Positions 1 to 7,420 are shown, numbered from the stretch's first letter. The stretch: 11,879 nt of DNA from Chloroflexota bacterium (GCA_023380675.1 JAMCRS010000311.1:1-11879); one strand, 5' to 3'. Numbers and translations: made by a program. The notes: generated by a model not told the origin, from the sequence alone.

Positions 1-134
1 ATGGCCGGACCGCGGCGTCAATTGGTTAGCAAGACCGGAATTTACAAATTGTTTACAGCAGGCTAATCGCCGTTTGACCCGTGTCGCACATAATGTTCAA
101 GAGCGCGAATGGACGAGTGCGCGTTGGCGAATAT

Positions 135-140
135 GGAGGT
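135..140 (+). promoter_or_regulatory. Ribosome binding site deciding the start of the DUF5666-like gene
   Basis: GGAGGT lies 7 nt before the ATG at 148. The in-frame ATG at 109 has no comparable purine-rich sequence. Starting at 148 also puts a basic residue and a hydrophobic stretch right at the N-terminus, as expected for a signal peptide. Confidence 0.8.
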
Positions 141-147
141 AACCATA

Positions 148-963
148 ATGTGTACAAGCCTAGTCTGGAAAATTCTAGCCTGCACAGCGTTCGCAGGTGT
201 CGCATTGAGCGCCACGGCGTGCGCAGACGTGACTCTCTCTCCGATCGCTTTGGCTCAGACCGTGACGGCGCCCAGTGCAACCGAAACGGCCGTCCCTATA
301 GATACGCCGGCGCCGGCCGACACGACGGCGCCTGCGCTGCAACCGGGCGCAACGCCCGCCAATCCGGGTCTGGCGCCAGGGCGAGCGCAGCCGGCGGGAA
401 ATGCTCTGGCGTCTCTCCTGAGAGGGATGGGGCTGCAGGGAGGAGTGGTTACGTCGAACTCCGGCACCCAGCTCGGGCTCAAGCTCGCCAACAGTACGGA
501 GCAGCTTGACGTCGCGCCGAGCGCGATCGTCGCGGTGCCGGGGAAAACCTCCGCCGCGGTTTCGGACATTTCGGTTGGCGACCGGCTCATCGCGGACGTG
601 GCCGGCTCCGGCTCAACCCGGCAGGCGACGATGCTGCTCGATCTTCCCGCGGACTATACGGCGAGCAACGTGATTATCGGCGCGGTCCAGTCCAACACGG
701 ACGGAACGCTCGCGCTGAGAGCTCGAACCGGCACGCGCGACGTGACTGCATCGGCCTCCACTATGGTCGTCGACCTTGGAGCCGGCAAGCCTACGCTCGG
801 CTCGACGAATAATCTGGCGGCCGGCAACGCGGTCGTCGTCATCGGGACGGGGAACACGGGCGCCTTTGACGCGCAGGTGATCGTTGTGTTGGACCGGAAC
901 GTGCGCAATCTACTTCGCCGCGCCAATCCGGGCAATCGAGCGGCGCCGACTCCTGGCGCATGA
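148..963 (+). CDS. Exported DUF5666-like beta-domain protein
   Basis: The 271-residue product begins with a short basic segment and a hydrophobic stretch (about residues 8-22). This ends in ATAC (22-25), which fits either signal peptidase I cleavage after A24 or a weak lipobox with C25 as the lipidated cysteine; the usual Leu at -3 is missing. Residues about 38-84 are rich in Ala, Pro and Thr and look like an unstructured linker. Residues about 97-165 and 174-250 are two Gly/Thr/Val-rich beta-strand repeats of the type seen in DUF5666 proteins (a GxVxS opening, then a 'VGDRL' or 'AGNAV' turn, then 'A..I.VL'). Function is unknown. By family habit it acts outside the cytoplasm. It is the only plus-strand gene and converges on msrA. 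The family call is from pattern memory and was not searched. Confidence 0.75.
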   Translation: MCTSLVWKILACTAFAGVALSATACADVTLSPIALAQTVTAPSATETAVPIDTPAPADTTAPALQPGATPANPGLAPGRAQPAGNALASLLRGMGLQGGVVTSNSGTQLGLKLANSTEQLDVAPSAIVAVPGKTSAAVSDISVGDRLIADVAGSGSTRQATMLLDLPADYTASNVIIGAVQSNTDGTLALRARTGTRDVTASASTMVVDLGAGKPTLGSTNNLAAGNAVVVIGTGNTGAFDAQVIVVLDRNVRNLLRRANPGNRAAPTPGA

Positions 964-1066
964 TGCGGCGGGGGCGACAGGGCCGCGGCGATCGGGGCGT
1001 TGAGAACATAAAGGGTTGAACGACCGGGAACGCGTGCTCCGGCAGTTGTGTAGAGGCCTGCCGCCC

Positions 1067-1633
1067 CTAATTCTTGCTCAACATCTGGCGGTAATGGTCG
1101 CGGAACTTGGCCACTTTGGGCGCGATCACGACCCGGCAGTAGGGTTGGTTGGGATTATTCGCGAAATACTCCTGGTGATAGCCCTCCGCCCTGTAGAACG
1201 CGGTGAACGGAACGACCTGGGTCACGATCGGCGCATCCCAGATTCGCTCGCCGTTGATCTCCTTGATCACCTGCTCCGCGGTAGTCTTCTGTTCTTCGTC
1301 GTGATAAAGAACGACCGACCGGTATTGTGTTCCAACGTCCGCGCCCTGTCGATTCAACGTGGTCGGGTCGTGGACGGAAAAAAAGACGCGCAGGAGGTCG
1401 GCGAACGAAATGGTGTTTGGGTCGAACGTGATCTGCACTACTTCGGCGTGCCCGGTCCTTCCGCTGCAAACTTGCTCGTAGGTCGGATTTTCCGCATTCC
1501 CGCCGGCGTAGCCCGACTCGACTTGAATGACTCCCTTCAACTCGTCGAAAACTGCTTCCGTGCACCAAAAACATCCACCGCCCAGCGTGGCGGTCTGCGT
1601 ATTTTCGCTTGAACGGTTCGCTTGGCCTGACAT
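1067..1633 (-). CDS. msrA: Peptide-methionine (S)-S-oxide reductase MsrA
   Basis: This 188-residue protein reduces methionine-S-sulfoxide, free or in proteins, back to methionine using thioredoxin-type reductant in the cytoplasm. The MsrA signature GGCFWCTE sits at residues 19-26, with C21 as the catalytic cysteine of GCFWC. It is followed by the family blocks SGYAGG, NPTYEQVCSGRTGHAEVV, FFSVHDPTTLNRQG, GTQYRS and EGYHQEYF. A later Cys in the PYCRVVIAPK segment is a candidate resolving residue. Length is normal for a stand-alone MsrA and there is no MsrB fusion. The start at 1633 follows an AGAGAGGA purine run with a rather long spacing of about 12 nt. The gene is separated from the sulfatase by 420 nt, so it probably has its own promoter, although I could not identify one. 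A weak inverted repeat (CGGCAG/CTGCCG, 1040-1063) lies just past its stop without a T-run. Confidence 0.96.
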   Translation of the reverse strand: MSGQANRSSENTQTATLGGGCFWCTEAVFDELKGVIQVESGYAGGNAENPTYEQVCSGRTGHAEVVQITFDPNTISFADLLRVFFSVHDPTTLNRQGADVGTQYRSVVLYHDEEQKTTAEQVIKEINGERIWDAPIVTQVVPFTAFYRAEGYHQEYFANNPNQPYCRVVIAPKVAKFRDHYRQMLSKN

Positions 1634-2053
1634 TGACTGACTCGGTCCTCTCTAGCATATGGATTTCGCGTGATTCCTCGGAATATACGCTTGCGCTCGA
1701 TTTCGGGTTTTACGCGGAACCACGGCCTTGGCTGGGCGACGCGCCGTCATCGTGTCGTCGAAAGCGAATCTCACGTCTCCACCTGTCGAGTTAGGCTGCC
1801 GGCGCGGTCGCATCGGACGTCTCAAAGAGGAGCATAGCCGCACGCCAAAGCGTCTCAGCGCGTCACGCAATGCCGCTGCTCCGTCACACGGATACTGTGG
1901 GATTCAAGTTTTGTGCCAAACGGGGCGAAGGCGAAGAATATGGGCGATGCGGTTTCGCGTTGCTTCGTCGAACGCTTGCGCTGGCGGAAACGCAATAGCC
2001 AGGGAAATCGGCTCCGCGGCATGACAACCTGGCATCACGAGTGAAATGGAGTG
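1634..2053. other. 420-nt gap upstream of msrA without a recognisable gene
   Basis: Open frames exist on both strands but show no family motifs, plausible ribosome sites or domain-like composition. No tRNA or rRNA is visible. The only notable piece is a 20-nt stretch at about 1906-1925 (TTTTGTGCCAAACGGG core), which resembles a module beside the repeat at 6333-6351. The msrA promoter should lie at the left end, but no clear -35/-10 pair was found. Confidence 0.6.
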
Positions 2054-3736
2054 CTACGGCCGCGCCCCGGCGCCGGCGGGAACAAGACGTTTGTGGATCC
2101 GCTCGTCGGCGAGGAGGCGTTCGAGCCGCTCATGCGCTCGACGCGTCGCCCAGCTCGCGTGAGCGTCATGGGCGAGGTTGTTCTCTTCAAGGGGATCGTC
2201 GTCCAGGTTGTACAGCTCGAATTCGTCCGGCTCTGGTTCGCGTTTGACATACAGTTTTCTGCCGCGCCGGACCTCGTCCTGGATACCCGGCGTGGACCAG
2301 AACTGCCGGTTGTCAAAGTATCGCGCGTATTTCCACAGTTGATCGCCGGATTCGCCTAGATTTGCCAGGACCGCTTCGACATGGTTCGGCTGCACGATCG
2401 GCCTCACGGTGCTTTTGACCCGGCGATGATCCAGGCCTTCGCTAATCTCGTCGTCGGTCATGAAATAGACGGGGGTCTGCCCCGGCTCGGGCAGAGAGCT
2501 CTCCAGTACCAGGTCCGCCAAATTGCGGCCGACGAGCGGCCGGCTTTGAGAGTGACCTTTCAGCCGGCGGGCGATCTGGCCGGGGTCTTGGCCGGCGAGG
2601 CCGAGCATCGTCGGCAAGAGATCGACGTGGCTCGTCAACGTGTAAACCGGCTTGGTCTCTTCGAACAAGAGCGGATTGGAGAGGAGCAGCGGAACGTGGA
2701 TCGATTCCTCGTAGGCGTTGTGCCACTTTTGGTGCATTCCGCCGTGCGCCCCGAGCAGATCGCCGTGATCAGACGTGAACACGACGATCGTGTTCTCGTA
2801 GAAAGCAGAGTTGCGCAGTTTTTGGTGAACCCGTCCGATCTGCGCGTCGACCAACTTTATCAAATAATAGTACAGCCGTCGGAACGAGCGCAGGGAGGGT
2901 TGCGGCATCAGCATTTTGCCATAGGTGTCTACGTAGCTCTGTTGGCACCGCGGCTTGGAGCCAAGGCGCTCGTGCCGGGTCGCCGCCGGCGGGATGTCTG
3001 GAACCGTCGAATCGTTCCAGGCGAACCGAAACTTGAGCCAGAGCAGCCCAAACAGGACAATGTCGTGCGGATTGACGAACGAGCAGACGACGAGCCACGG
3101 GGAAGCCGGCGCGTGCGCCTCTTGTTGTTCGACTTCGAGGCGCTCGAGTAGGTCGATGGTCTGCTGGGCAAATCCGGGATCGCGGACGAGGCCGGCGTTC
3201 GACTTGAGCTTGCCGTGCGGCTCAGGGCCGACCCATCCGGAAAACCCGAAGGGGTTGAGCCGGTCGGCCTGCAGATACGCCTCGACGGCCGCAGCCGCCG
3301 GCTTGCCGTTTGTGTCGCAGGTCGCCAGCGATTCGTTCCGCGCACCGACGACGATGTCCGCCCGCGAAATATGCCATTTCCCTTTGTAAAAGGTCCGGTA
3401 TCCGGCCGCGCGAAAGTAGTCGCCCATCGTCGGCACCGAATCCGGGTCGAGCCAAAACATATCGGGGTCCCACGGTCGTTTGAATATCCCGTCCGTTTGC
3501 GTCACGCCGTGAAGCGACGGGTAGTGCCCGGTGAAGATCGAAGCCCGGCTCGGCGCGCACGCCGTCGAAGCGACGTAGTGCCGGTGAAACTCCACGGCAT
3601 GCTCGCGCAGGCCGTTGCGCCCGGCAAGCTGGGTTCGACGGAATGCCTTGATCGCTTCTGTTTCATAGCGCGGCGGATAGCGCTCTTCGTCTACCACGAG
3701 GACAAGAAAATTGGGTCTGCGTCCGGCTAGCTGCAT
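2054..3736 (-). CDS. Cytoplasmic type I sulfatase (sulfatase-like hydrolase)
   Basis: This 560-residue alkaline-phosphatase-superfamily hydrolase carries the type I sulfatase signature C-A-P-S-R at 60-64. C60 is the residue converted to formylglycine. Other active-site elements are visible: the metal site near the N-terminus (D16-E17 in VVDEER), GKWH (119-122), NPHD (222-225), SDHGD (322-326) and K337 in HQKWH. The C-terminal part (FELYNLDDDPLEENNL) is the usual sulfatase tail. There is no signal peptide, so the enzyme should be cytoplasmic. The start at 3736 is supported by AGGGAGG 9 nt upstream. It lies 27 nt after the acetyltransferase gene and is probably co-transcribed with it. No formylglycine-generating enzyme or anaerobic sulfatase maturase is in the window. 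The substrate cannot be inferred; the second acidic metal-site residue is Glu rather than the common Asp or Gln. Confidence 0.92.
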   Translation of the reverse strand: MQLAGRRPNFLVLVVDEERYPPRYETEAIKAFRRTQLAGRNGLREHAVEFHRHYVASTACAPSRASIFTGHYPSLHGVTQTDGIFKRPWDPDMFWLDPDSVPTMGDYFRAAGYRTFYKGKWHISRADIVVGARNESLATCDTNGKPAAAAVEAYLQADRLNPFGFSGWVGPEPHGKLKSNAGLVRDPGFAQQTIDLLERLEVEQQEAHAPASPWLVVCSFVNPHDIVLFGLLWLKFRFAWNDSTVPDIPPAATRHERLGSKPRCQQSYVDTYGKMLMPQPSLRSFRRLYYYLIKLVDAQIGRVHQKLRNSAFYENTIVVFTSDHGDLLGAHGGMHQKWHNAYEESIHVPLLLSNPLLFEETKPVYTLTSHVDLLPTMLGLAGQDPGQIARRLKGHSQSRPLVGRNLADLVLESSLPEPGQTPVYFMTDDEISEGLDHRRVKSTVRPIVQPNHVEAVLANLGESGDQLWKYARYFDNRQFWSTPGIQDEVRRGRKLYVKREPEPDEFELYNLDDDPLEENNLAHDAHASWATRRAHERLERLLADERIHKRLVPAGAGARP

Positions 3737-3763
3737 TGTCCGCGACCTCCCTTGGTTGGGCCG

Positions 3764-4267
3764 TCAATGGCCAGGCGAGCGCAGGCGCGCCATTGCGAGG
3801 GTGTCCACGTATTCGCCGGCCCGGAACGCCGAGCGGCGGTGCGTGCCTTCGACCTGAAAGCCGAATTTCTGGTAGAGGTGGATGGCAGGTTCGTTATCCG
3901 TGTAGACGTCGAGCTCGAGGCGTAGGAGGCTGAGCCAATTGTCGGCCAGGTCGACGGCGGCCTGCATGAGGGCAGTTCCGATTCCCTTGCCCTGCCACTC
4001 GTCGCTTACGGCCATGCCGATGGATCCGACGTGGCGTCTCCTAGGCGTTCCGGGGTAGGTGCGCAGACCGAGGGTCCCAACCACCTGGCTGTCGGCGCAA
4101 GCGACCAGTGAGTACAGCCCTTCTGCCGGTTCGGCCAGTTTCTTTCGCCAGCTCTCGACGGATGGGAAAGGAAGCTGCAGGGTTCCCCAGACCGCCTTGG
4201 AGCCGGAAAAGATTCTGGCGACTGCATCATAGTCGCTCGGTTCGGCACGGCGTACGGTGATTTCCAT
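3764..4267 (-). CDS. GNAT acetyltransferase resembling YhhY/AaaT
   Basis: This 167-residue single-domain GNAT protein transfers acetyl from acetyl-CoA to an amine. The acetyl-CoA loop is V-S-D-E-W-Q-G-K-G-I-G-T-A-L (about residues 87-100), matching the Q/R-x-x-G-x-G/A motif. It is followed by ELDVYTDNEPAIHLYQKFGF, the classic GNAT C-terminal strand and helix. From memory of the Escherichia coli sequence, the overall pattern (TLQ-P-PS...W, a DNWL segment, GEYVD...MAR at the end) is close to YhhY/AaaT, an L-amino-acid N-acetyltransferase. The substrate in this organism is therefore only suggested. The start at 4267 has AGG 8 nt upstream, and a good sigma-70-type promoter lies about 50-75 nt upstream. 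It is the first gene of a likely two-gene unit with the sulfatase. Confidence 0.9.
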   Translation of the reverse strand: MEITVRRAEPSDYDAVARIFSGSKAVWGTLQLPFPSVESWRKKLAEPAEGLYSLVACADSQVVGTLGLRTYPGTPRRRHVGSIGMAVSDEWQGKGIGTALMQAAVDLADNWLSLLRLELDVYTDNEPAIHLYQKFGFQVEGTHRRSAFRAGEYVDTLAMARLRSPGH

Positions 4268-4620
4268 GTCATCGACCTGCCGATCGCGCGCCTACAATCT
4301 GACCACCTGCCGGGCATGTTAGGCTCGACGCGTGCCGATGTCAACCGTACTCCGGTACTATGGAGGAAGAGCCTATGCGTCGGTTTAAGCCTTGTTTGGG
4401 ATGGTGATCATATCAGGTGAGCCGGATCGGAATATCGAGCTGGGCTTGAGGGCTGCGGGGGGCCTAACACTTCAATTATGGAATTCGGCGTGCTGCAGCT
4501 CTGACAGCCGAACGCAGGATTGTCGCTCGCCAGGCCGCACCCCGGTTGGAGGAACACGTTTGGCGCAGTTCTAGTCTGAAGGCCCGAGACCGCAATCTAC
4601 GCCAAGCTCGGTTTTCGGAA
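4268..4620. other. 353-nt gap without a convincing gene
   Basis: The right part of this stretch holds no recognisable gene. The left part contains the minus-strand promoter (4316-4344). A short plus-strand frame at 4360-4407 could encode about 10-15 residues, and its inner ATG (4375) has GGAGGA 7 nt upstream, but nothing else supports it. An inverted repeat TTCGGC/GCCGAA occurs at 4484-4512. The region adjoins the decayed methyltransferase and may be debris from the same event. Confidence 0.55.
4316..4344 (-). promoter_or_regulatory. Sigma-70-type promoter of the acetyltransferase-sulfatase unit
   Basis: On the minus strand a consensus -35 TTGACA (4344-4339) is followed, after exactly 17 nt, by TAACAT (4321-4316), which matches 4 of 6 positions of the -10 consensus including the key A2 and T6. 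The predicted start of transcription is near 4309, giving a leader of about 40 nt with the ribosome site before the ATG at 4267. Confidence 0.6.
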
Positions 4621-5013
4621 TTACTTTCTCCCGCGGCGCCGGGTGCTTTGCTTTGTAGTGAAAAGGCCGGGACCTTCGTGCAGTGTCACGAGACCCTCTG
4701 GGGTTGGCTGGCTTCTCTCACAGATCAGCCGTGCCTGGGAAAACATATCGTCGGTGTCTTGCGTGAGCCGGCGGGCGATCAGGCGACAGTATTCTGGGTC
4801 CGTTTCCACGCCAATACTGTTGCGTCCAGTTCGCAGCGCCGCGACCATGGTGGTGCCGCTGCCACAAAAAGGATCCAAGACGGTGTCACCGTAAAACGAG
4901 AACATGCGCACAAGGCGATACGCCAATTCGTACGGGTAGGGTGCTGGGTGCGGCGTTTTTCAATTCCCATGCAGAGTGTTCATCCACGCGCCGGCATTAT
5001 ACCACAACTGTGC
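4621..5013 (-). pseudogene. C-terminal remnant of a beta-class-like DNA methyltransferase
   Basis: Reading down from 5013, the frame gives LWYNAGAWMNTLHGN, then an in-frame TGA (4962-4960), then KTPHPAPYPYELAYRLV, then the SAM-binding motif DTVLDPFCGSGTT and IGVETDPEYCRLIARRL. This is the C-terminal third of an N4-cytosine/N6-adenine DNA methyltransferase in which SAM motif I follows the catalytic D/S-PP-Y motif. The catalytic half is absent: homology stops at 5013, next to the palindrome at 5016-5050. The TGA falls where these enzymes commonly have Trp (a TGG to TGA change). Because pgk also ends in TGA, recoding is unlikely. A short 101-residue open frame from the TTG at 4926 remains but would lack catalytic residues. 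No partner restriction enzyme is nearby. Confidence 0.85.
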
Positions 5014-5015
5014 AA

Positions 5016-5050
5016 AGAGACCTGGAAGGTCTCAGACCTTCCAGGTCTCT
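5016..5050. repeat. Perfect 17+1+17 palindrome after pgk
   Basis: Arms 5016-5032 and 5034-5050 are exact reverse complements around a single central C (left arm AGAGACCTGGAAGGTCT). On the minus strand the structure begins 3 nt after the pgk stop and is followed only by CTTTGCA, so it could end or protect the pgk transcript. The T-run is weak for an intrinsic terminator. It also marks the edge of the methyltransferase remnant. The symmetry is far more perfect than a normal terminator needs, which suggests a dispersed palindromic element. Confidence 0.85.
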
Positions 5051-5053
5051 CGG

Positions 5054-6223
5054 TCATTTGTCTTGCAGAGCCGCGACGCCCGGAAGCGTCCGTCCTTCGA
5101 GAAACTCGAGCGATGCGCCTCCGCCGGTAGAGATGTGGGTCATCTTATCGGCGACGCCGGCTTGCTCGACGGCCGCGGCGCTGTCACCGCCGCCGATGAT
5201 CGTCGTCGCGCCGGACTGCGCCAGCCGTTTGGCGATCTCGACCGTTCCCTTGGCGAACGCCGGGAACTCGAACACGCCGAGCGGGCCGTTCCACACCACG
5301 GTCTTGGCGCCGCTCAACGCCTTTTCGAACGCGTCGAGCGTCTTGGGGCCGACGTCGAGCACACGCCATTCCGCCGGCACTGCGGCCACGTCGACGACCT
5401 TGCTTTGGGCCGCCGCGTCGAACCGGTCCGCAATCACCGCGTCGACCGGGAGCACGAGCTTGGCGCCTCCCTTGTCGACCAGCGACCGGGCCATCTCCAA
5501 CTTGTCGGCCTCGACGAGCGACTGACCCATGTTCAGTCCTTTGGCAGCCAGGAACGTGTTCGCCATTCCGCCGCCGATCAGCAGCACGTCGACCTTGGGA
5601 AGCAGGTTCTCGATCACCTTGATCTTGTCGCTCACCTTGGCGCCGCCCAGTATGGCGACGAACGGCTTTGCCGGATTCGCCAGCGCCTGGCCCAGGTAGT
5701 TCAGCTCCTTCTCCATCAAAAAGCCACCGACGCCGGGGAGGTACTGGGTGACCCCCTCGGTGCTGGCATGCGCCCGGTGCGCCGAGCCGAAAGCGTCGTT
5801 GACGTAAACATCTCCGAACGCGGCCAGCTTTTTTGCGAATTCAGGATCGTTCTTTTCCTCTTCGGGGTAGAAACGAACGTTCTCCAGCAGCACGACGTCG
5901 CCGCCGTTCATCCCTTCGACGACGCGCTCGACGGGCTGCCCGACGCAGTCGCTCACGAACGTGACCGGCTTTCCCAGCAGCTCCTGCAGCCGGGTCGCCA
6001 CCGGCCGCAGCGAGAGTTTCTGGTCCTTGCCCTTGGGGCGTCCCAGGTGCGAGCATAGAATCACCTTGCCCCCTTGATCGACGAGAAACTTGATCGTCGG
6101 CAGCGCCGCCACGATTCGCGTGTCGTCTGTAACCTTGCCGTCGGCCAGCGGGACGTTGAAATCGACACGGACCAGCACCCGTTTGTTCTTGACGCTGATA
6201 TCGCGAATGGTTTTCTTGTTCAC
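5054..6223 (-). CDS. pgk: Phosphoglycerate kinase
   Basis: This 389-residue enzyme interconverts 1,3-bisphosphoglycerate + ADP and 3-phosphoglycerate + ATP in glycolysis and gluconeogenesis. The substrate-binding N-domain motif RVDFNVPL (about residues 19-26, with D21 and N23), R36 in TDDTRI and SHLGRP (58-63) are all present. The nucleotide-domain motifs [19 protein letters not shown] and GGGDSAAA follow. Length is normal. I chose the GTG at 6223: it begins the usual NKKTIRD N-terminus and has GGAG 6 nt upstream. A further upstream GTG (6283) would add 20 residues made of the intergenic repeat and is unlikely. It is the last gene of the yvcK-gap-pgk unit and ends 3 nt before the palindrome at 5016-5050. 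Confidence 0.98.
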   Translation of the reverse strand: MNKKTIRDISVKNKRVLVRVDFNVPLADGKVTDDTRIVAALPTIKFLVDQGGKVILCSHLGRPKGKDQKLSLRPVATRLQELLGKPVTFVSDCVGQPVERVVEGMNGGDVVLLENVRFYPEEEKNDPEFAKKLAAFGDVYVNDAFGSAHRAHASTEGVTQYLPGVGGFLMEKELNYLGQALANPAKPFVAILGGAKVSDKIKVIENLLPKVDVLLIGGGMANTFLAAKGLNMGQSLVEADKLEMARSLVDKGGAKLVLPVDAVIADRFDAAAQSKVVDVAAVPAEWRVLDVGPKTLDAFEKALSGAKTVVWNGPLGVFEFPAFAKGTVEIAKRLAQSGATTIIGGGDSAAAVEQAGVADKMTHISTGGGASLEFLEGRTLPGVAALQDK

Positions 6224-6229
6224 CGTAGA

Positions 6230-6233
6230 CTCC
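6230..6233 (-). promoter_or_regulatory. Ribosome binding site deciding the pgk start
   Basis: GGAG on the minus strand is 6 nt before the GTG at 6223. It lies just outside the intergenic repeat and supports the conserved pgk N-terminus over the upstream in-frame GTG inside the repeat. Confidence 0.75.
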
Positions 6234-6241
6234 AGAAGAAG

Positions 6242-6335
6242 CCCGCTTTCTGCCAGCAATGCCTTCGCCAAGAGCCCGTTCACTCGCAGAAAACGGGTTG
6301 CGATCCCCGCTCGCGCCGGAATCTATGCGAAGGTC
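6242..6335 (-). repeat. Dispersed intergenic repeat, copy A (gap-pgk spacer)
   Basis: By hand alignment without gaps, positions 6259-6335 match 11193-11269 at 58 of 77 bases in the same orientation. Weaker similarity continues to 6242. The copy occupies most of the 141-nt spacer between gap and pgk. As RNA on the minus strand it can form CCTTCGC/GCGAAGG (6332-6326 with 6268-6262), enclosing a GCGA/TCGC stem and a CCCGTT/AACGGG hairpin. Both copies contain the hairpin core CCCG...CGGG with CTGCGAG in the loop. It is probably transcribed as part of the operon mRNA. Confidence 0.75.
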
Positions 6336-6364
6336 TTGTGCCAAAAAACGGGCTTGAATCGCAA

Positions 6365-7420
6365 TTACAGTTTGCTGGCGACGAGATTCGTCAGATCCGC
6401 CGTCCTTACGCTGTAGCCCCACTCGTTATCATACCAGGTCACGACCTTGAGGAAATCGCCCTTTTCCTTTCCGAGAACGGACGTGAACTGGAGGTCGACC
6501 GACGAGGAATGCGGGTCGCCCTTGAAGTCGATGCTGACCAGCGGCTCACTTACCGCGGCGAGAATGCCTTTCATCGGACCGTTGGCCGCGTCACGGAACG
6601 CCTGGCGCAGCTCGTCGGTCGTGGTCGCGACCTCCACCTGTGCGGTAAAGTCCACCACGGACACGGTCGAAGTTGGAACGCGCAATGCGTACCCGTCGAA
6701 CTTGCCTTTCAGATCGGGAATGACGAGGGAAACGGCCCTGGCCGCGCCGGTCGTCGTGGGAATGATGCTCAGCGCCGCCGCGCGCGCCCGGCGCAGGTCG
6801 CTGTGCGGCAGGTCGAGGATCTTTTGATCGTTCGTATATGCGTGGATGGTCGTCATCAGGCCGCGGACGATCTTGAACTTGTCGTTGACCACCTTGGCCG
6901 CCGGAGCGAGGCAGTTGGTCGTGCACGACGCGTTGGAGAGGACGTGATGGATTTTAGGATCGTACTTGTCGTCGTTCACGCCGAGTACGATCGTGATGTC
7001 TTCGCCTTCGGCCGGGGCGGAAATAATGACCTTCTTCGCTCCGCCCTTGGTGATGTGGTTCTCCGCGCCCAAGACGGTCTTGCCCTTTTTGTTCACGCCG
7101 TCTTTCTTGATCGTGAACAGGCCCGTGCTCTCGATGACGATGTCGACTCCCAGGTCCTTCCACGGTAGCTTGGACGGATCGGTTTCCTTCAGCACCTTGA
7201 CCGGCTTGCCGTCGATGATCAACGCGTCGCTGCCCACTTCGACCGTTCCGTTGAATCGCCCATAGTTCGAATCGTACTTGAGCAGATGTGCCATCGTAGG
7301 CAAGTCGCCGATATCGTTAAACGCGACGACTTCGAGCGTCTTGGGATAGTAATCCCGGATCGCCTTCAACACCTGGCGCCCAATGCGACCAAACCCATTG
7401 ATTCCGACTCTCGTTGCCAT
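6365..7420 (-). CDS. gap: Type I glyceraldehyde-3-phosphate dehydrogenase
   Basis: This 351-residue enzyme oxidatively phosphorylates glyceraldehyde-3-phosphate to 1,3-bisphosphoglycerate with NAD(P), and works in reverse in gluconeogenesis. The Rossmann motif [10 protein letters not shown] is at 7-16, and FNDIGD (34-39) carries the Asp typical of NAD preference. The catalytic block SNASCTTNC (162-170) has C166 as nucleophile and H193 in TTIHAYTND as base. [10 protein letters not shown] closes the C-terminal helix. Between STGLFT and [10 protein letters not shown] there are 23 residues where the usual enzyme has about 11, an insertion of roughly 12 with [13 protein letters not shown]. The ATG at 7420 has AAAGGAG with 8 nt spacing. 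It is 35 nt downstream of yvcK, so co-transcription is very likely. Pgk follows after the repeat-containing spacer. Confidence 0.98.
   Translation of the reverse strand: MATRVGINGFGRIGRQVLKAIRDYYPKTLEVVAFNDIGDLPTMAHLLKYDSNYGRFNGTVEVGSDALIIDGKPVKVLKETDPSKLPWKDLGVDIVIESTGLFTIKKDGVNKKGKTVLGAENHITKGGAKKVIISAPAEGEDITIVLGVNDDKYDPKIHHVLSNASCTTNCLAPAAKVVNDKFKIVRGLMTTIHAYTNDQKILDLPHSDLRRARAAALSIIPTTTGAARAVSLVIPDLKGKFDGYALRVPTSTVSVVDFTAQVEVATTTDELRQAFRDAANGPMKGILAAVSEPLVSIDFKGDPHSSSVDLQFTSVLGKEKGDFLKVVTWYDNEWGYSVRTADLTNLVASKL

Noticed and set aside
1..66. Open frame from the first base ending in TAA at 64-66, possibly the tail of an upstream gene
   Set aside because: Only 21 codons, no recognisable motif, and the AT-rich sequence looks more like an upstream region. 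The window edge prevents a decision.
41..97. TTTACA and TTGACC hexamers as promoter of the DUF5666-like gene
   Set aside because: No -10 box occurs at 16-18 nt from any of them. CATAAT (89-94) is only 9 nt from TTGACC.
1040..1063. CGGCAG/CTGCCG hairpin as the msrA terminator
   Set aside because: Only 6 bp with a 12-nt loop and no T-run, too weak to list as a terminator.
1661..1720. Candidate further copy of the repeat around CGGGTTTT
   Set aside because: Apart from CGGGTT the alignment to copies A and B is at chance level.
4360..4407. Small plus-strand peptide of 10-15 residues with GGAGGA before its inner ATG
   Set aside because: The ribosome site is good, but there is no downstream gene for it to regulate, no promoter on that strand and no recognisable sequence.
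4318..4468. GTTAGGC...GCCTAAC inverted 7-mers as an integron attC site
   Set aside because: The order is the wrong way round for attC (AAC should come first), the length is too great, and GTTAGGC coincides with the -10 region of a good promoter. GTTAGGC also occurs at 1790-1796 without a partner.
4994..5013. TGGTATAAT as an extended -10 promoter on the minus strand
   Set aside because: It falls in codons of the methyltransferase remnant (LWYN) and no -35 is correctly spaced.
4976..6058. Long plus-strand frame opposite pgk, and similar long frames opposite gap, yvcK, the sulfatase and the GT-C-like gene
   Set aside because: These are mirror frames of well-recognised minus-strand genes in GC-rich DNA, rich in Arg, Gly and Ala, with no family motifs.
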